From: Rhizobium sp. Q54
GTDB taxonomy: Bacteria > Pseudomonadota > Alphaproteobacteria > Rhizobiales > Aestuariivirgaceae
Assembly: GCA_945889445.1 (NCBI GenBank)
Contig: CAMDBX010000006.1
Coordinates: 1-64,000, forward strand
Reading direction: 5' to 3'
DNA: 64,000 nt
Every line of letters starts with the position of its first letter. The stretch's first letter is position 1. Of this stretch, positions 35,666 to 45,399 are shown piece after piece. The notes beneath the pieces were generated by a model. That model did not search any database and was not told the DNA's origin. It saw only the letters and a list, made by a program, of their open reading frames with translations. Made by a program: the position numbers and the translations under genes.

Positions 35666-36745
35666 TTACGGACGCTCATCCTCGCGCGTGCGCGTCGCGC
35701 CGCGTGACAGGGGGCCAGTGGCACGGACCAGAAGTCGCTGGATCTCGTTCTGTTGCGTCTGCTGGCCCTGCGCCCACTGGCGCACGATCTTCTGTTCCTC
35801 GCGCATCTGCGACACGAGACTGGCCACCGCGTCGGCCAGCTGCTCGATCGAGTCGGCGTCGCCGCGCGGTGCTGACGCGGAGACAGCAGGAGAAGACGCC
35901 GGCTTCTGGTTATCGATGGTGTAGGTCAGCTTCTCGACGGCGCGCTGCAGCGCCTGCAACTCGGCGCGCAGCAGCTGCGGCGCGATGCTGGCCTGGTTGG
36001 CATTCTGCAGCGCCATGTCGCTGCCCGAGCCCGCCGCCACGTCGGTGATGGAGGACAGCCAATCCTCGAGGTCGATGTAGAACCGGTTCTGCGCCTGCGC
36101 CGCCTTCAAGTCGAGGAAGCCGAGGATCAGCGAGCCGGCAAGGCCCAGCAGCGAGGACGAGAACGACAGGCCCATGCCCTGCAGCGGTGCCTGCAGTCCG
36201 CGCTTCAGCTGGTCGAACAACGTGGCGGACTGGGTTGAGGTTACGTCCAGCCCATCAATGGCGCCGCCGATTGACTGCACGGTCTCGAGCAAGCCCCAGA
36301 AAGTGCCGAGCAGGCCGAGGAAGATGAGAAGGCCGACAAGATAGCGCGACAGGTCGCGCGATTCATCAAGCCGCGAGGCCAGCGAGTCGAGCACCGATCG
36401 CATGGTGACAGGCGAAAGCACCGTATCCTGGCGATTCTTCAGCAGAAAGGCCATAGGCGCCAGCAGGCCCGGAGGCCGCGCCTGGTCCTCCTGTTCGCCC
36501 GCGCGGAAGGAGTTGACCCAGTTCACCTCGCGGAACAGCCGCACCACCATGCGGAAGGAATGGAACATGCCGAACAACAGCGTGGCCACAATCACCCCGT
36601 TCAGCATCGGGTTGGCCATGAAGGCGCTCGTCAGCCCCGGCAGGATCACCAGCACGAGGATGCCCACCAGCAGGATGAACACCGTCATATGCACGAGGTA
36701 AACCCGTGGCGGATCAAGAGGTTGGGTTGCCGCTGGTTCAGCCAT
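35666..36745 (-). CDS. MotA/TolQ/ExbB family proton channel-like protein
   Basis: The 359-residue protein has about four membrane segments: two near residues 17-60, one near 135-160 and one near 190-215. The MotA/TolQ core is SRYLVGLLIFLGLLGTFWGLLETV followed by GMGLSFSSSLLGLAGSLILGF. The C-terminal third is hydrophilic, Gln/Ala-rich and probably helical. It should form an ion-driven channel with the downstream OmpA-like partner. The pair is widespread in Hyphomicrobiales but little characterised. Confidence 0.85.
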   Translation of the reverse strand: MAEPAATQPLDPPRVYLVHMTVFILLVGILVLVILPGLTSAFMANPMLNGVIVATLLFGMFHSFRMVVRLFREVNWVNSFRAGEQEDQARPPGLLAPMAFLLKNRQDTVLSPVTMRSVLDSLASRLDESRDLSRYLVGLLIFLGLLGTFWGLLETVQSIGGAIDGLDVTSTQSATLFDQLKRGLQAPLQGMGLSFSSSLLGLAGSLILGFLDLKAAQAQNRFYIDLEDWLSSITDVAAGSGSDMALQNANQASIAPQLLRAELQALQRAVEKLTYTIDNQKPASSPAVSASAPRGDADSIEQLADAVASLVSQMREEQKIVRQWAQGQQTQQNEIQRLLVRATGPLSRGATRTREDERP

Positions 36746-36827
36746 TTTCAGTCCCGTCGCAAGGCGCGTTTGCTTATCGGGGCAAATCTAGACGATTGCG
36801 CGGCGAAGGGGGAGCGACTTTTCACAT

Positions 36828-38354
36828 TCAGGCCGCCGGCCGCCGGGCCGCCACCAGCGCCGGCAACGCCACCAGGGTGATTGCCGCCAGCATCAGCCAG
36901 GCCTCGTTCACTGCCAGGGTCAGTGCCGCCCCCTCCACCCTGTCCTGAAGCTCGCCCAGAGCCTCGACATCCATCGAGCCCCCCGACAGGGTCGCGAAAT
37001 CGTCGAGCGGAATGCCCACGAAGGCCGCCGCGTCAGCGTTGCCCGCCTTCATCTGCGCGACCAGCCGCTCGCCCAGCACGGGCGCCCGGCCATAGAGCAC
37101 CGTGTCGATAAGCGCGATGCCGATGGCGCCGCCAAGGTTGCGCATCAGGTTGAACAACCCGCTGGCGTCAGGAACCCGGGCATCCTCCAGCAAGCCCAGC
37201 GCCAGCCGCGTCGGCGGCAGCAGGCAGAACATGATTGCCGCCCCGCGCACCACCTGTGGCCAGAACATCTGGTCGAAGTCGGTCTCCGGTGTCTGAAAGA
37301 AGCTGAGGCCCAGCCCGACGCCGAAGACCAGGAAGCCAACGCCCGACAGCAGCCGCGGATCGAGGCGCTTGTCCAGTTGCACTGCGATTGGCGCAACAAG
37401 TAACTGTGTGGCGCCCGTCACCAGCATGATGCGCCCGATCTCCAGCGCCCCGTGCCCGCGCACGAAGGCGAGGAAAACGGGCATCAGGTAAACCGACCCG
37501 AACAGGCCCACGCCCAGCGCAAAGCTGAGGCAACAACCGACGCGAAAATTCCGGTCGCGGAACAACCGCAGTTCGGCCAGCGGGTGCGGCCCCTTGAGCG
37601 AGCGCGCCACGAAGCCCGCCGCCGACGCCATGCTCAGCGCCAGCAGCGAAACGACGGCGCCGGACAACCACCCGCGGTCTGGCGCCTGCTTTAAGCCGAT
37701 TTCCAGTGCGGCCAGCGCGGTGGCAAGCATCAGCAAGCCGGCAAGGTCCAGCCGGCGCAACTCGCCCCCATTGACGGCGGAACGCGGCAGGCAGAACGCC
37801 GCCACCACCGCCGCCACGATGCCGGGAACGATGTTGATCAGGAACAGCATGTGCCATGACCACACCTCGGTCACCCACCCACCCACCACTGGCCCGACGG
37901 TGGGTGCCAGCACCGCCAATACGCCGGCAATGGTCGTGGCCAGCCCCTGCTGCTTCACCGGAAACAGCAGGAACACGGCAGAAAACACGGCGGGGATGAG
38001 CGAGCCGCCGGAGAAGCCCTGCACCACGCGCCAGAAGATCAGGCTCTCGAAATCCGTGCTCCAGGCGCAGCCTGCGGAGGCCAGCGTGAATGCCGAGATC
38101 GACACGATGAACAGCCAGCGCATGCCGAGCAGCCGGGTCAGGAAGCCGGTGAGCGGAATGGCGATGATCTCGGCAATGAGATAGGCGGTCTGGATCCAGC
38201 TCATCAGTTCCGGCGCGATGCCAAGCGCCTGCTGGATGTTGGGCAGCGATGTGGCCACCACCTGAATGTCGAGGATGGCCATGAACATGCCGAGCGCCAT
38301 CACGGCGAAACCCGCCCATGTGGCGGGAGATGTGCGCTCAGGCGCCGTGTTCAC
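36828..38354 (-). CDS. DHA2-family MFS exporter (EmrB/QacA-like)
   Basis: The 508-residue inner-membrane protein has about fourteen helices, as expected of DHA2 drug/metabolite exporters. Motifs: MFMAILDIQVVATSLPNIQQAL (helix 1, motif D1-like), TRLLGMRWLF (loop 2-3) and LAPTVGPVVGGWVTE (motif C of exporters). The start is GTG at 38354, overlapping the upstream methyltransferase stop (GTGA), and gives a normal N-terminus. It is the last gene of a three-gene operon with a type III polyketide synthase, so it probably exports the product. Confidence 0.88.
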   Translation of the reverse strand: MNTAPERTSPATWAGFAVMALGMFMAILDIQVVATSLPNIQQALGIAPELMSWIQTAYLIAEIIAIPLTGFLTRLLGMRWLFIVSISAFTLASAGCAWSTDFESLIFWRVVQGFSGGSLIPAVFSAVFLLFPVKQQGLATTIAGVLAVLAPTVGPVVGGWVTEVWSWHMLFLINIVPGIVAAVVAAFCLPRSAVNGGELRRLDLAGLLMLATALAALEIGLKQAPDRGWLSGAVVSLLALSMASAAGFVARSLKGPHPLAELRLFRDRNFRVGCCLSFALGVGLFGSVYLMPVFLAFVRGHGALEIGRIMLVTGATQLLVAPIAVQLDKRLDPRLLSGVGFLVFGVGLGLSFFQTPETDFDQMFWPQVVRGAAIMFCLLPPTRLALGLLEDARVPDASGLFNLMRNLGGAIGIALIDTVLYGRAPVLGERLVAQMKAGNADAAAFVGIPLDDFATLSGGSMDVEALGELQDRVEGAALTLAVNEAWLMLAAITLVALPALVAARRPAA

Positions 38355-38845
38355 GGCGGCGTGCCGGCCAGTGCCGCAGCCTCGGCACGGATGCGGATGG
38401 TCAGGATCGCCGCATTGGCGATCGAGAAGATGATGGCGAACCACCACAACCCGAAGCACAGCGGCAGCACCGCGATCTCACCGATGACCACAAGGTAGTT
38501 GGGGTGCGACACCAAACGGTACGGCCCCTTCGCCACCAGAGGTGCGCCGGGCAATACGATGATGCGCGTCGTCCAGCGCGGCCCCAGCGTCGCCAGCACC
38601 CACAGGCGACCCGCCTGCAGCAGCACGAAGACGCCGAACCAGAACGGGGATACCGGCTGCGACGCGCCGAAGACCCACAACCCGGCGAGCCACAGCGCAT
38701 GCATCACCACGATCAGCGGATAGTGCCCCGGCGCATGCTCCACAGCACCTTGCGCCAGCAACGCGCGGGTGTTGCGCCGCGCCAGCACCAGTTCGGCGAG
38801 GCGCTCGAGCGTCACGAAGGCGAGAAGCAGGATGGCGGGGGTCAT
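38351..38845 (-). CDS. Isoprenylcysteine carboxyl methyltransferase-family membrane methyltransferase
   Basis: This 164-residue protein has about four hydrophobic segments. The ICMT-like SAM-binding region is visible as RWTTRIIVLPGAPLVAKGPYRLVSHPNYLVV (split here: GPYR, HPNY). In Bacillus the BpsB protein of this family O-methylates alkylpyrones made by the type III polyketide synthase BpsA. The same pairing here, with ATGA overlaps on both sides, supports a tailoring role on a polyketide. True prenylcysteine substrates are unlikely in bacteria. Confidence 0.82.
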   Translation of the reverse strand: MTPAILLLAFVTLERLAELVLARRNTRALLAQGAVEHAPGHYPLIVVMHALWLAGLWVFGASQPVSPFWFGVFVLLQAGRLWVLATLGPRWTTRIIVLPGAPLVAKGPYRLVSHPNYLVVIGEIAVLPLCFGLWWFAIIFSIANAAILTIRIRAEAAALAGTPP

Positions 38846-39888
38846 GCGGCCAGCAGTGTGGCAGTGGCAGCGCTGAAGCCCGGCCCCATCGCCGTCATCA
38901 GCGTGCGCCTGGGCAGCCCGCTCGCCAGGGCGCGCTCCAGCACGAAGAACACGGTGGGTGCGGACATGTTGCCATATTCTTCCAGCACGGCGCGCTCATC
39001 CGCCAGAAGGCCTTGCGGCAGCGACAGGGCGCGCTCGAGTGCGGTCACCACTTTCGCTCCGCCCGGATGGCAGACGTAGCGATCGACATCGGTGAGGCTC
39101 AGGCCACTCTGTTCCAGCATGGCGCGTGCCGCCGGGCCGAAATGTTCCTCGGCGAAGGGCGGAATGGATCGGTCGAAAATCACGCCGAGGCCCTCTGCAT
39201 CAACTGACCAGCCCATGATGTCCAGCGTGTCGGGCCAGGTGTATTGAGCGGTGGATTCAATTTCTGCAACGCCGTTGTCGTCGGCCCGCAGCACGAGGGC
39301 CGCCGCGCCATCGCCGAACAGCGCGGTGGCCACCACATTGGCCTTGGTCAACTGGTCGCTCCGGAACGAGAGCGTGCACGTCTCGACGGCCACCAGAAGT
39401 ACGTTGGCCCCGGGCCGGGACTGCGCCAGCCGCGCCGCGATCGACAGGCCCGAAACGCCGCCCGCACAACCAAGCCCGAACACCGGCACGCGCTCCACAC
39501 CAGCCTTGAAGCCCATCTCGCCCGCCACACGCGCGTCGAGGCTGGGCGTGGTGATGCCGGTGGAGGAAACAGTGACGACGGTGTCGATCTCGGATGCCTT
39601 CAACCCGGCCTTGCCCAGCGCCTGACGTGCCGCATCGATGAACATCGCGCAGGCCCCGTCGACATAAGCCGCACTCCGTTCGGGCCAGCCGAGCGGCTGC
39701 ATGTACCATTCGATGGGCCGCACGGCGCGGCGTCGGCGGATGCCGGACGTCATGAACACACCCGCAACCTGGTCAAACTCCGCGAAGCGCCCGCTGAAGG
39801 CGGAGGTTGCGAAGGAGGCCGCGTCGGACTGGCTGATCACATGCGGAGGAACGGCCGTCGCCAGCGATAGAATTCGGGCATTCTGCAT
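38842..39888 (-). CDS. Type III polyketide synthase
   Basis: The 348-residue cytosolic enzyme has the chalcone/stilbene synthase fold. The catalytic triad is visible: Cys141 in FGLGCAGGVSG, His274 in CHPGGAK and Asn307 in EYGNMSAPTV; GFSAATATLL is at the end. It would condense a fatty acyl or other CoA starter with malonyl-CoA to give an alkylpyrone or resorcinol. The length fits the bacterial long-chain group (BpsA/ArsB-like). It is first in the operon with the methyltransferase and exporter. The exact product cannot be predicted. Confidence 0.88.
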   Translation of the reverse strand: MQNARILSLATAVPPHVISQSDAASFATSAFSGRFAEFDQVAGVFMTSGIRRRRAVRPIEWYMQPLGWPERSAAYVDGACAMFIDAARQALGKAGLKASEIDTVVTVSSTGITTPSLDARVAGEMGFKAGVERVPVFGLGCAGGVSGLSIAARLAQSRPGANVLLVAVETCTLSFRSDQLTKANVVATALFGDGAAALVLRADDNGVAEIESTAQYTWPDTLDIMGWSVDAEGLGVIFDRSIPPFAEEHFGPAARAMLEQSGLSLTDVDRYVCHPGGAKVVTALERALSLPQGLLADERAVLEEYGNMSAPTVFFVLERALASGLPRRTLMTAMGPGFSAATATLLAA

Positions 39889-39981
39889 CGTCGCGGCACC
39901 TTGCTTGACTTCGGATTCTCAACGAACTGCTGCGTTGGGTGGATCACAGTCATTCCCTGAGTGGAACTCCCGCCTGCACAC

Positions 39982-40060
39982 TACACCTTGCCCCGGCCCG
40001 GACGGCACATCATTTTCGGGCTCACAAGCAAGATGCGCGGGCCAAGCCCGCGCAACGTGA
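39982..40060 (+). repeat. Dispersed palindromic repeat family A, copy 3 (degenerate)
   Basis: CACCTTGCCCCGGCCCGGAC, a spacer with CATTTTCGGG and AAGATG, and then the hairpin GCGCGGGCCAAGCCCGCGC followed by AACGTGA keep the two-part plan of the copies at 15241 and 34431. The left hairpin has decayed. It lies between the polyketide synthase promoter and the pntB 3' end. Confidence 0.5.
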
Positions 40061-40090
40061 CGTCTGGCTGATGAAGCAGGCGAAGGCGCC

Positions 40091-41485
40091 TCAGTCCATC
40101 GCCTTGTTGATCCCTTCCGTCATCTTCTTGGCGTCGCCGAACAGCATCATCGTGTTGTCGCGCCAGAACAGCGGGTTGTCGACGCCGGCATAGCCTGACG
40201 ACATGCCGCGCTTGATGAACATCACCGTCTTGGCCTTCCACACTTCGAGAACGGGCATGCCGTAGATCGGTGATTGCGGGTCGTCCTTGGCCGACGGGTT
40301 GGTCACGTCATTGGCGCCGATGACGAAGGCCACGTCCGCCTGGCCGAAGTCGGAGTTGATGTCCTCGAGCTCGAACACTTCATCGTAAGGAACATTGGCT
40401 TCGGCCAGCAGCACGTTCATGTGGCCGGGCATGCGGCCCGCCACCGGATGGATGGCGTATTTGACCGAGACGCCCTCCTTCTTCAGGTGGTCGCCCATCT
40501 CGCGCAGCGCGTGCTGGGCCTGGGCCACGGCCATGCCGTACCCCGGCACGATGATGACGGAGGCAGCGTTCTTCATGATGAACGCCGCATCTTCCGCCGA
40601 GCCCTGCTTCACGGGTTTCGCCTCGCCCTGGGCAGCAGGACCGGCACTCTCGCCGCCGAAGCCGCCGAGGATCACCGAGACGAAGGAGCGGTTCATGCCC
40701 TTGCACATGATGTAGGACAGGATCGCACCAGACGAGCCCACCAGCGCACCGGTGATGATCAGCGCCGTGTTGTGCAGCGTGAAGCCGATGCCCGCCGCAG
40801 CCCAACCCGAATAGGAGTTGAGCATCGAGACCACGACCGGCATGTCGGCGCCGCCGATCGGAACGATCAGCAGGAAGCCGAGCGCCAGCGAGATGGCGAT
40901 GATCAGCCAGAACCACAGCCAGACGGGGCTCATGTAGAACAGCACGATGCAGGCGACCAGCGCCACGCCCAGCGCGATGTTGATGACGTGACGTCCAGGC
41001 AGCATGATCGGCGCACCCGACATGCGTCCATCGAGCTTGAGGAAGGCGATGATCGAGCCGGTGAAGGTGATGGCGCCGATGGCCGCGCCCAGGCTCATCT
41101 CGATGCGCGAGATCGGCTGGATCAGGCCATCCACCACGATATGGAAGGCTTCCGGCGCATAGAAGGCGGCGAGCGCCACGAACACCGCGGCGAGGCCGAC
41201 GAGCGAGTGGAACGCCGCCACCAGCTGCGGCATGGCCGTCATCGCGATCTTCTTGGCCGCCGTGCCGCCGATGACCGCACCAATGCCAAGCCCCAGCGCC
41301 ACCAGGCCGATGACCATGGGCGAGAGGTGCATGGTGGCAAGCGTGGTGAGGATGGCAATCGCCATGCCCACCATGCCGTACATGTTGCCCTGCCGCGAGG
41401 TGGCCGGCGATGACAAGCCGCGCAGCGCCATGATGAACAGCGCGCCGGAGACGAGATAGAGAAGGGCTGCAAAATTGGCCGACAT
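40091..41485 (-). CDS. pntB: NAD(P) transhydrogenase subunit beta
   Basis: The 464-residue membrane protein is the beta subunit of the proton-translocating transhydrogenase, which makes NADPH from NADH using proton motive force. About nine membrane helices (residues ~5-280) are followed by the NADP(H)-binding dIII domain. Visible motifs are SVIIVPGYGMAVAQAQH, HPVAGRMPGHMNVLLAEA and GANDVTNPSA. The start at 41485 (MSANFAALLYL) is chosen over an upstream frame overlapping pntA2. It is the last gene of the aa3-IV-like, pntA1, pntA2, pntB operon. Confidence 0.96.
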   Translation of the reverse strand: MSANFAALLYLVSGALFIMALRGLSSPATSRQGNMYGMVGMAIAILTTLATMHLSPMVIGLVALGLGIGAVIGGTAAKKIAMTAMPQLVAAFHSLVGLAAVFVALAAFYAPEAFHIVVDGLIQPISRIEMSLGAAIGAITFTGSIIAFLKLDGRMSGAPIMLPGRHVINIALGVALVACIVLFYMSPVWLWFWLIIAISLALGFLLIVPIGGADMPVVVSMLNSYSGWAAAGIGFTLHNTALIITGALVGSSGAILSYIMCKGMNRSFVSVILGGFGGESAGPAAQGEAKPVKQGSAEDAAFIMKNAASVIIVPGYGMAVAQAQHALREMGDHLKKEGVSVKYAIHPVAGRMPGHMNVLLAEANVPYDEVFELEDINSDFGQADVAFVIGANDVTNPSAKDDPQSPIYGMPVLEVWKAKTVMFIKRGMSSGYAGVDNPLFWRDNTMMLFGDAKKMTEGINKAMD

Positions 41486-41489
41486 GCGC

Positions 41490-41795
41490 CTACTTGTCCT
41501 TCTTCTTGTACATGGCGAGCATGCGGCTGGTGACCATGAAGCCACCGAAGATGTTGATCGACGCAAGGATCAGCGCCAGGAAGCCGAAGATCATGGCGAC
41601 GACGGATCCGGATGCCAGCGCACCCACACCCACCGCCAGGATGGCACCCACCACGATGACCGACGAGATGGCGTTGGTGACGCTCATCAGCGGCGTATGG
41701 AGCGCCGGCGTCACGTTCCATACAACGTAGTAACCCACGAACACTGCCAGCACGAAGATGCCGAACAGCGAGACAAACGGATCGATCGCTTCCAT
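41490..41795 (-). CDS. pntA2: NAD(P) transhydrogenase subunit alpha part 2
   Basis: The 101-residue protein carries the three or four membrane helices that in E. coli form the C-terminal part of PntA. Sequence [20 protein letters not shown] and [18 protein letters not shown] match that family. The start shares an A with the pntA1 stop (TGATG) and has GGAG upstream. Splitting of PntA into two polypeptides is normal in alphaproteobacteria. Confidence 0.95.
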   Translation of the reverse strand: MEAIDPFVSLFGIFVLAVFVGYYVVWNVTPALHTPLMSVTNAISSVIVVGAILAVGVGALASGSVVAMIFGFLALILASINIFGGFMVTSRMLAMYKKKDK

Positions 41796-42907
41796 CACTT
41801 GGCTCCGAACATGGGGTGGACCAGTGCGCCGTCCGTGGCGATCATGGTGCCCTTGACGCATTCATCGGCATCGTCGATCTTGAGCGTGCCGTCTTTCTGG
41901 ATCATCAGGTCGAGGAAGTTGGCAAGGTTCTTGGCGAACAGCGGCGCGGCGTTGCCGGCAAGCTTGCCGGCAAGGTTCACCGTGCCGACGATCTTGACGC
42001 CATTGTGCTCGACGATCTGGTCAGGCTTCGACAACGGGCAATTGCCGCCGCGCTCGACCGCGAGATCGACGATGATCGAGCCGGGCTTCATGCTCTCCAC
42101 CATCTCCTGCGTGATCAGCACGGGTGCTGGCCGGCCGGGGATGAGTGCGGTGGTGATGATCACGTCCTGCGTCTTCACATGGGCCGCAACGAGGGCCGCC
42201 TGCTTGGCCTTGTCCTCGGCCGTCAGTTCCTTGGCATAGCCGCCGCTCGTTGCCGCATCGGCGATGTCGGCATAGACGAACTTGGCGCCCAGGCTCTTCA
42301 CCTGCTCTTCCGTCGCCTTGCGCACGTCGGTGGCCGAGACGATGGCGCCGAGGCGGCGCGCCGTGGCGATGGCCTGCAGGCCCGCCACACCCACGCCCAT
42401 GATGAACACCTTGGCAGCAGGCACCGTGCCGGCCGCCGTCATCATCATCGGGAAGGCACGGGTGAAATGGAAGGCGGCGTCGATCACCGCCTTGTAGCCT
42501 GCGAGGTTGGCCTGCGACGACAGGATGTCCATCGATTGTGCGCGGGTGATGCGCGGCATCAACTCCATCGCAAAGGCGGTTACGCCTGACGCGGCAATGG
42601 CGTCGAGCCCTGCCTTGTCGCCATAAGGTTCAAGCCCACCCATGAGGATGGTACCGCGCTTCAGGGTTGCCAGAAGTTCGTCCGAGGGACGGCGGATGGT
42701 GAGAACCACATCCGCATCGCCGAACCCGCCGGGCACGATCTTGGCGCCGGCGGCCGCGAAGGCGTCATCGCTGATCGAGGCGCCTTTGCCGGCGCCCGCC
42801 TGCACGACGACTTCCGCACCCTTCTTGATGAAGGCCTTGACTGTGTCCGGGCTCGCCGCAACGCGGCTTTCCCCGGCGTGAGTTTCCGTGGGGACCGCGA
42901 TTTTCAT
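41795..42907 (-). CDS. pntA1: NAD(P) transhydrogenase subunit alpha part 1
   Basis: The 370-residue cytosolic NAD(H)-binding domain (dI) has the alanine dehydrogenase/PNT fold. Visible motifs are the N-terminal [46 protein letters not shown] and the nucleotide site [23 protein letters not shown]. The start at 42907 ([13 protein letters not shown]) is preferred to the TTG two codons earlier. It is the second gene of the operon and works with pntA2 and pntB in the inner membrane complex. Confidence 0.95.
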   Translation of the reverse strand: MKIAVPTETHAGESRVAASPDTVKAFIKKGAEVVVQAGAGKGASISDDAFAAAGAKIVPGGFGDADVVLTIRRPSDELLATLKRGTILMGGLEPYGDKAGLDAIAASGVTAFAMELMPRITRAQSMDILSSQANLAGYKAVIDAAFHFTRAFPMMMTAAGTVPAAKVFIMGVGVAGLQAIATARRLGAIVSATDVRKATEEQVKSLGAKFVYADIADAATSGGYAKELTAEDKAKQAALVAAHVKTQDVIITTALIPGRPAPVLITQEMVESMKPGSIIVDLAVERGGNCPLSKPDQIVEHNGVKIVGTVNLAGKLAGNAAPLFAKNLANFLDLMIQKDGTLKIDDADECVKGTMIATDGALVHPMFGAK

Positions 42908-42917
42908 GTGCAATCCG

Positions 42918-43208
42918 TCAGCTCACCATGAAGGCCGTGAACAGGCCGAAAATCACCAGCCCGCCCACCGAGATATACCAGTTGTTGCCGGCCCTCAGGT
43001 CGACGATCAGCGCCAGCGCGCCAATGATGAGGCCGGCAAAGCCGATCAGCACATTGCCGTGCTCGATGAAGGCGAAGGCGCACAGCGCCACCACCACGTA
43101 AAGGCAGAAAATGGTAGCCGCCACTGAGCCCTTTATGAAGCCCGCGTAGGTGGCATTCGCCGCCTCGTAATCCATCGCGCTGGACGTATGCGCGCCGTGC
43201 TCGGCCAT
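42918..43208 (-). CDS. aa3-type cytochrome c oxidase subunit IV-like membrane protein
   Basis: The 96-residue protein has the hallmark MDYEAANATYAGFIKG of the bacterial aa3 subunit IV family near residue 12, then three hydrophobic segments. In Hyphomicrobiales this gene often precedes pntA, as here (10 bases). The family domain is usually one helix; the extra two helices make this a longer variant. A role with the transhydrogenase rather than the oxidase is possible from context. The start at 43208 has GGGGGA upstream. Confidence 0.8.
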   Translation of the reverse strand: MAEHGAHTSSAMDYEAANATYAGFIKGSVAATIFCLYVVVALCAFAFIEHGNVLIGFAGLIIGALALIVDLRAGNNWYISVGGLVIFGLFTAFMVS

Positions 43209-43490
43209 TGATTCCCCCAAAAGCTAGAAAGTTGTTTCTGCTGCGTTTGTAGCCACTCCCGCCCAGTGCCGCAAGCGGTGCGGCTTTACGCGCGGCGAAC
43301 CGTCACGCGAACCGGGTTCTCGCTTCTAAACTAATGAAATATCGACAGATTCAGACATGCCATGGCCATTCAGGTAAGCCGCTTGACCCTGCGCGAAGCT
43401 GTCTCACGACCCCCGATAAAAGGCTAGTTCAGGCTCGCCCTCCCCGGCGCGCGCCCCGCAACGGCGCGTCCGGCGCGCGGCGGCCAGCGG
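43209..43490. other. Intergenic region between the pnt operon and the M3 peptidase gene
   Basis: No gene is seen. The part near 43209-43330 should contain the pnt operon promoter. The part at 43447-43490 is extremely GC-rich and contains GGCGCGCG and CGCGCGCC arms that can form a hairpin after the peptidase stop codon, perhaps a terminator without a T-run. Confidence 0.4.
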
Positions 43491-45269
43491 TCACATCCTC
43501 TCCAACTCGTCGATCATGCCGGAGATCACCGACAGACCCTTGTCCCAGAACTGGGGGTCCGCCGCATCGAGCCCGAACGGGCGCAGCAGGTCGGAGTGGT
43601 GCTTGGTGCCGCCCGCCTTCAGCATCTCGAAGTACTTGTCCTGGAAGCCCTGCTCGCTCTCGCGATAGCGGGCATAAAGCGAATTCACCAGGCAGTCGCC
43701 GAAAGCATAGGCATAGACATAGAAGGGCGAGTGGATGAAGTGCGGGATATAGGTCCAGAAGGTCTCGTAACCCGGGCCGAAGGCGATGGCGTCACCCAGG
43801 CTCTCGTGCTGCACCTCCATCCAGATGGCATTGATCTGCTCCGGAGTAAGCTCGCCCGCCTTGCGCGCCTCATGCACCTTGCGCTCGAAGGTATAGAAGG
43901 CGATCTGGCGCACCACCGTGTTGATCATGTCCTCCACCTTGGAGGCGAGCAGGATCTTGCGCTTGGCCGGGTCCGTGGTCTTGGCCAGCATGGCCTGGAA
44001 GGTCAGCATTTCGCCGAACACGCTTGCCGTCTCGGCCAGCGTCAGCGGCGTGGAGGCCATGAGAGCACCCTGCTTCGCCGCCAGCACCTGGTGCACGCCA
44101 TGGCCCAGCTCATGGGCAAGCGTCATCACGTCCCTGGTCTTGCCAAGGTAGTTGAGCAGCACATAGGGGTGCGCTGAAGGAACCGTCGGATGCGCGAAGG
44201 CGCCCGGCGCCTTGCCCGGCCGCGACGGCGCGTCGATCCAGCGCTTGTCGAAGAAGTCCTTGGCGATGGACGCCATCTCGGGTGCAAATTGTCCGTAGGC
44301 CGACAAAACCATCTCCTGCGCATCCGCCCACGGCACCTCGCGCGTGTCTTCCGCCGGCAGCGGCGCATTGCGGTCCCAATGCATCAGCTTGTCCTTGCCC
44401 AGCCACTTCGCCTTCATGCGGTAATAGCGGTGCGAGATCTGCGCATAGTTGCGCCTGACCGACTCGACCAGTGCGGCCACCACCTCGGGCTCCACGCGGT
44501 TCGACAGGTGCCGCGCATCCGAGATGTCCTTGAAGCCGCGCCAGCGGTCGGAGATGTCCTTGTCCTTGGCCAGCGTATTGGTGATGAGCGTGAACAGCTT
44601 GATGTTCGCGCCAAAGGTCTTGGCGAGCGCTTCCGAACCCTTGCGGCGCTTGGCCTCGTCAGGGCTCTGCATCAGGTTCAGCGTCGGCTCGAGGCTCAGC
44701 ATCTCGCCGTCCACCTCGAAGCGCAAACCCGCCATGGTCTCGTCGAACAGCCGGTTGAAGGCGGAGGACGATGTCTGCGACTTCTCAAGGAACAGTTCCT
44801 CCAGCTTGTCGTCCAGCTGATAGGGCTTCTCCATGCGCAGGTTCTCGATCCACGGGCGGTAATGCGCCAGTGCGGGAACCTTCATCGCCTGCTCCAGCGC
44901 CGCATCGTCGATGCGGTTCAACTCGAGTTCGAAGAACAGCAGCAGCGTCGAGATCTCGGTGAGCTTCGCGGACACGTCACCATAGAACTTGCCGCGCTGT
45001 GAATCGGTGGTGTCGCCCACGTAATAGAGTTGCGCATAGGAACCGATGCGGCCGAGCAGGTCCGAGAGCGCTTCGTAGTCCTTCAGCGCGGCCGCGAGGT
45101 CTTCCCCGGAAAGTGACGCGAGCCTGCCGCGATATTTTTCCGCAAAGGCCCTGGCCAATTCTTCGCCCCGCTTCATGTCGCCTGCGAACTTCGGGTCTTC
45201 CGGCGAGGCGTAGAGGTCGGCGAGGTTCCACTCGGGAAGCGGTCCAAGCGTCTGGGCGGCAGCGGTCAT
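43491..45269 (-). CDS. M3 family oligoendopeptidase (PepF-like)
   Basis: The 592-residue cytosolic zinc peptidase has the HEXXH site in MTLAHELGHGVHQ (H386, E387, H390) and the third-ligand region LAETASVFGEM, about 30 residues later. The N-terminal helical half (LPEWNLADLYASPEDP onward) is typical of PepF/M3B enzymes that degrade oligopeptides of about 5-20 residues. Length is normal. It is a single-gene unit on the minus strand. Whether it also processes exported peptides is not known. Confidence 0.92.
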   Translation of the reverse strand: MTAAAQTLGPLPEWNLADLYASPEDPKFAGDMKRGEELARAFAEKYRGRLASLSGEDLAAALKDYEALSDLLGRIGSYAQLYYVGDTTDSQRGKFYGDVSAKLTEISTLLLFFELELNRIDDAALEQAMKVPALAHYRPWIENLRMEKPYQLDDKLEELFLEKSQTSSSAFNRLFDETMAGLRFEVDGEMLSLEPTLNLMQSPDEAKRRKGSEALAKTFGANIKLFTLITNTLAKDKDISDRWRGFKDISDARHLSNRVEPEVVAALVESVRRNYAQISHRYYRMKAKWLGKDKLMHWDRNAPLPAEDTREVPWADAQEMVLSAYGQFAPEMASIAKDFFDKRWIDAPSRPGKAPGAFAHPTVPSAHPYVLLNYLGKTRDVMTLAHELGHGVHQVLAAKQGALMASTPLTLAETASVFGEMLTFQAMLAKTTDPAKRKILLASKVEDMINTVVRQIAFYTFERKVHEARKAGELTPEQINAIWMEVQHESLGDAIAFGPGYETFWTYIPHFIHSPFYVYAYAFGDCLVNSLYARYRESEQGFQDKYFEMLKAGGTKHHSDLLRPFGLDAADPQFWDKGLSVISGMIDELERM

Positions 45270-45399
45270 GGTTTGGTCCTTCGCAAAGCGTGAGTGGCTG
45301 ATATGGCGCAGCCCATGGCCTTCGGCAACCCGGCACGCATTAAATTGGCGTCATGCGGCCGGTTTCACTTTGCCCCGGCTTGTCTCGACGGCCTTGCTG

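Noticed and set aside
34634..36745. Flagellar motor genes motA/motB
   Set aside because: The domain layout (coiled coil plus OmpA end, four-helix TolQ-like channel with a Gln-rich tail) fits the general MotA/TolQ plus OmpA pair, and no flagellar genes are nearby.
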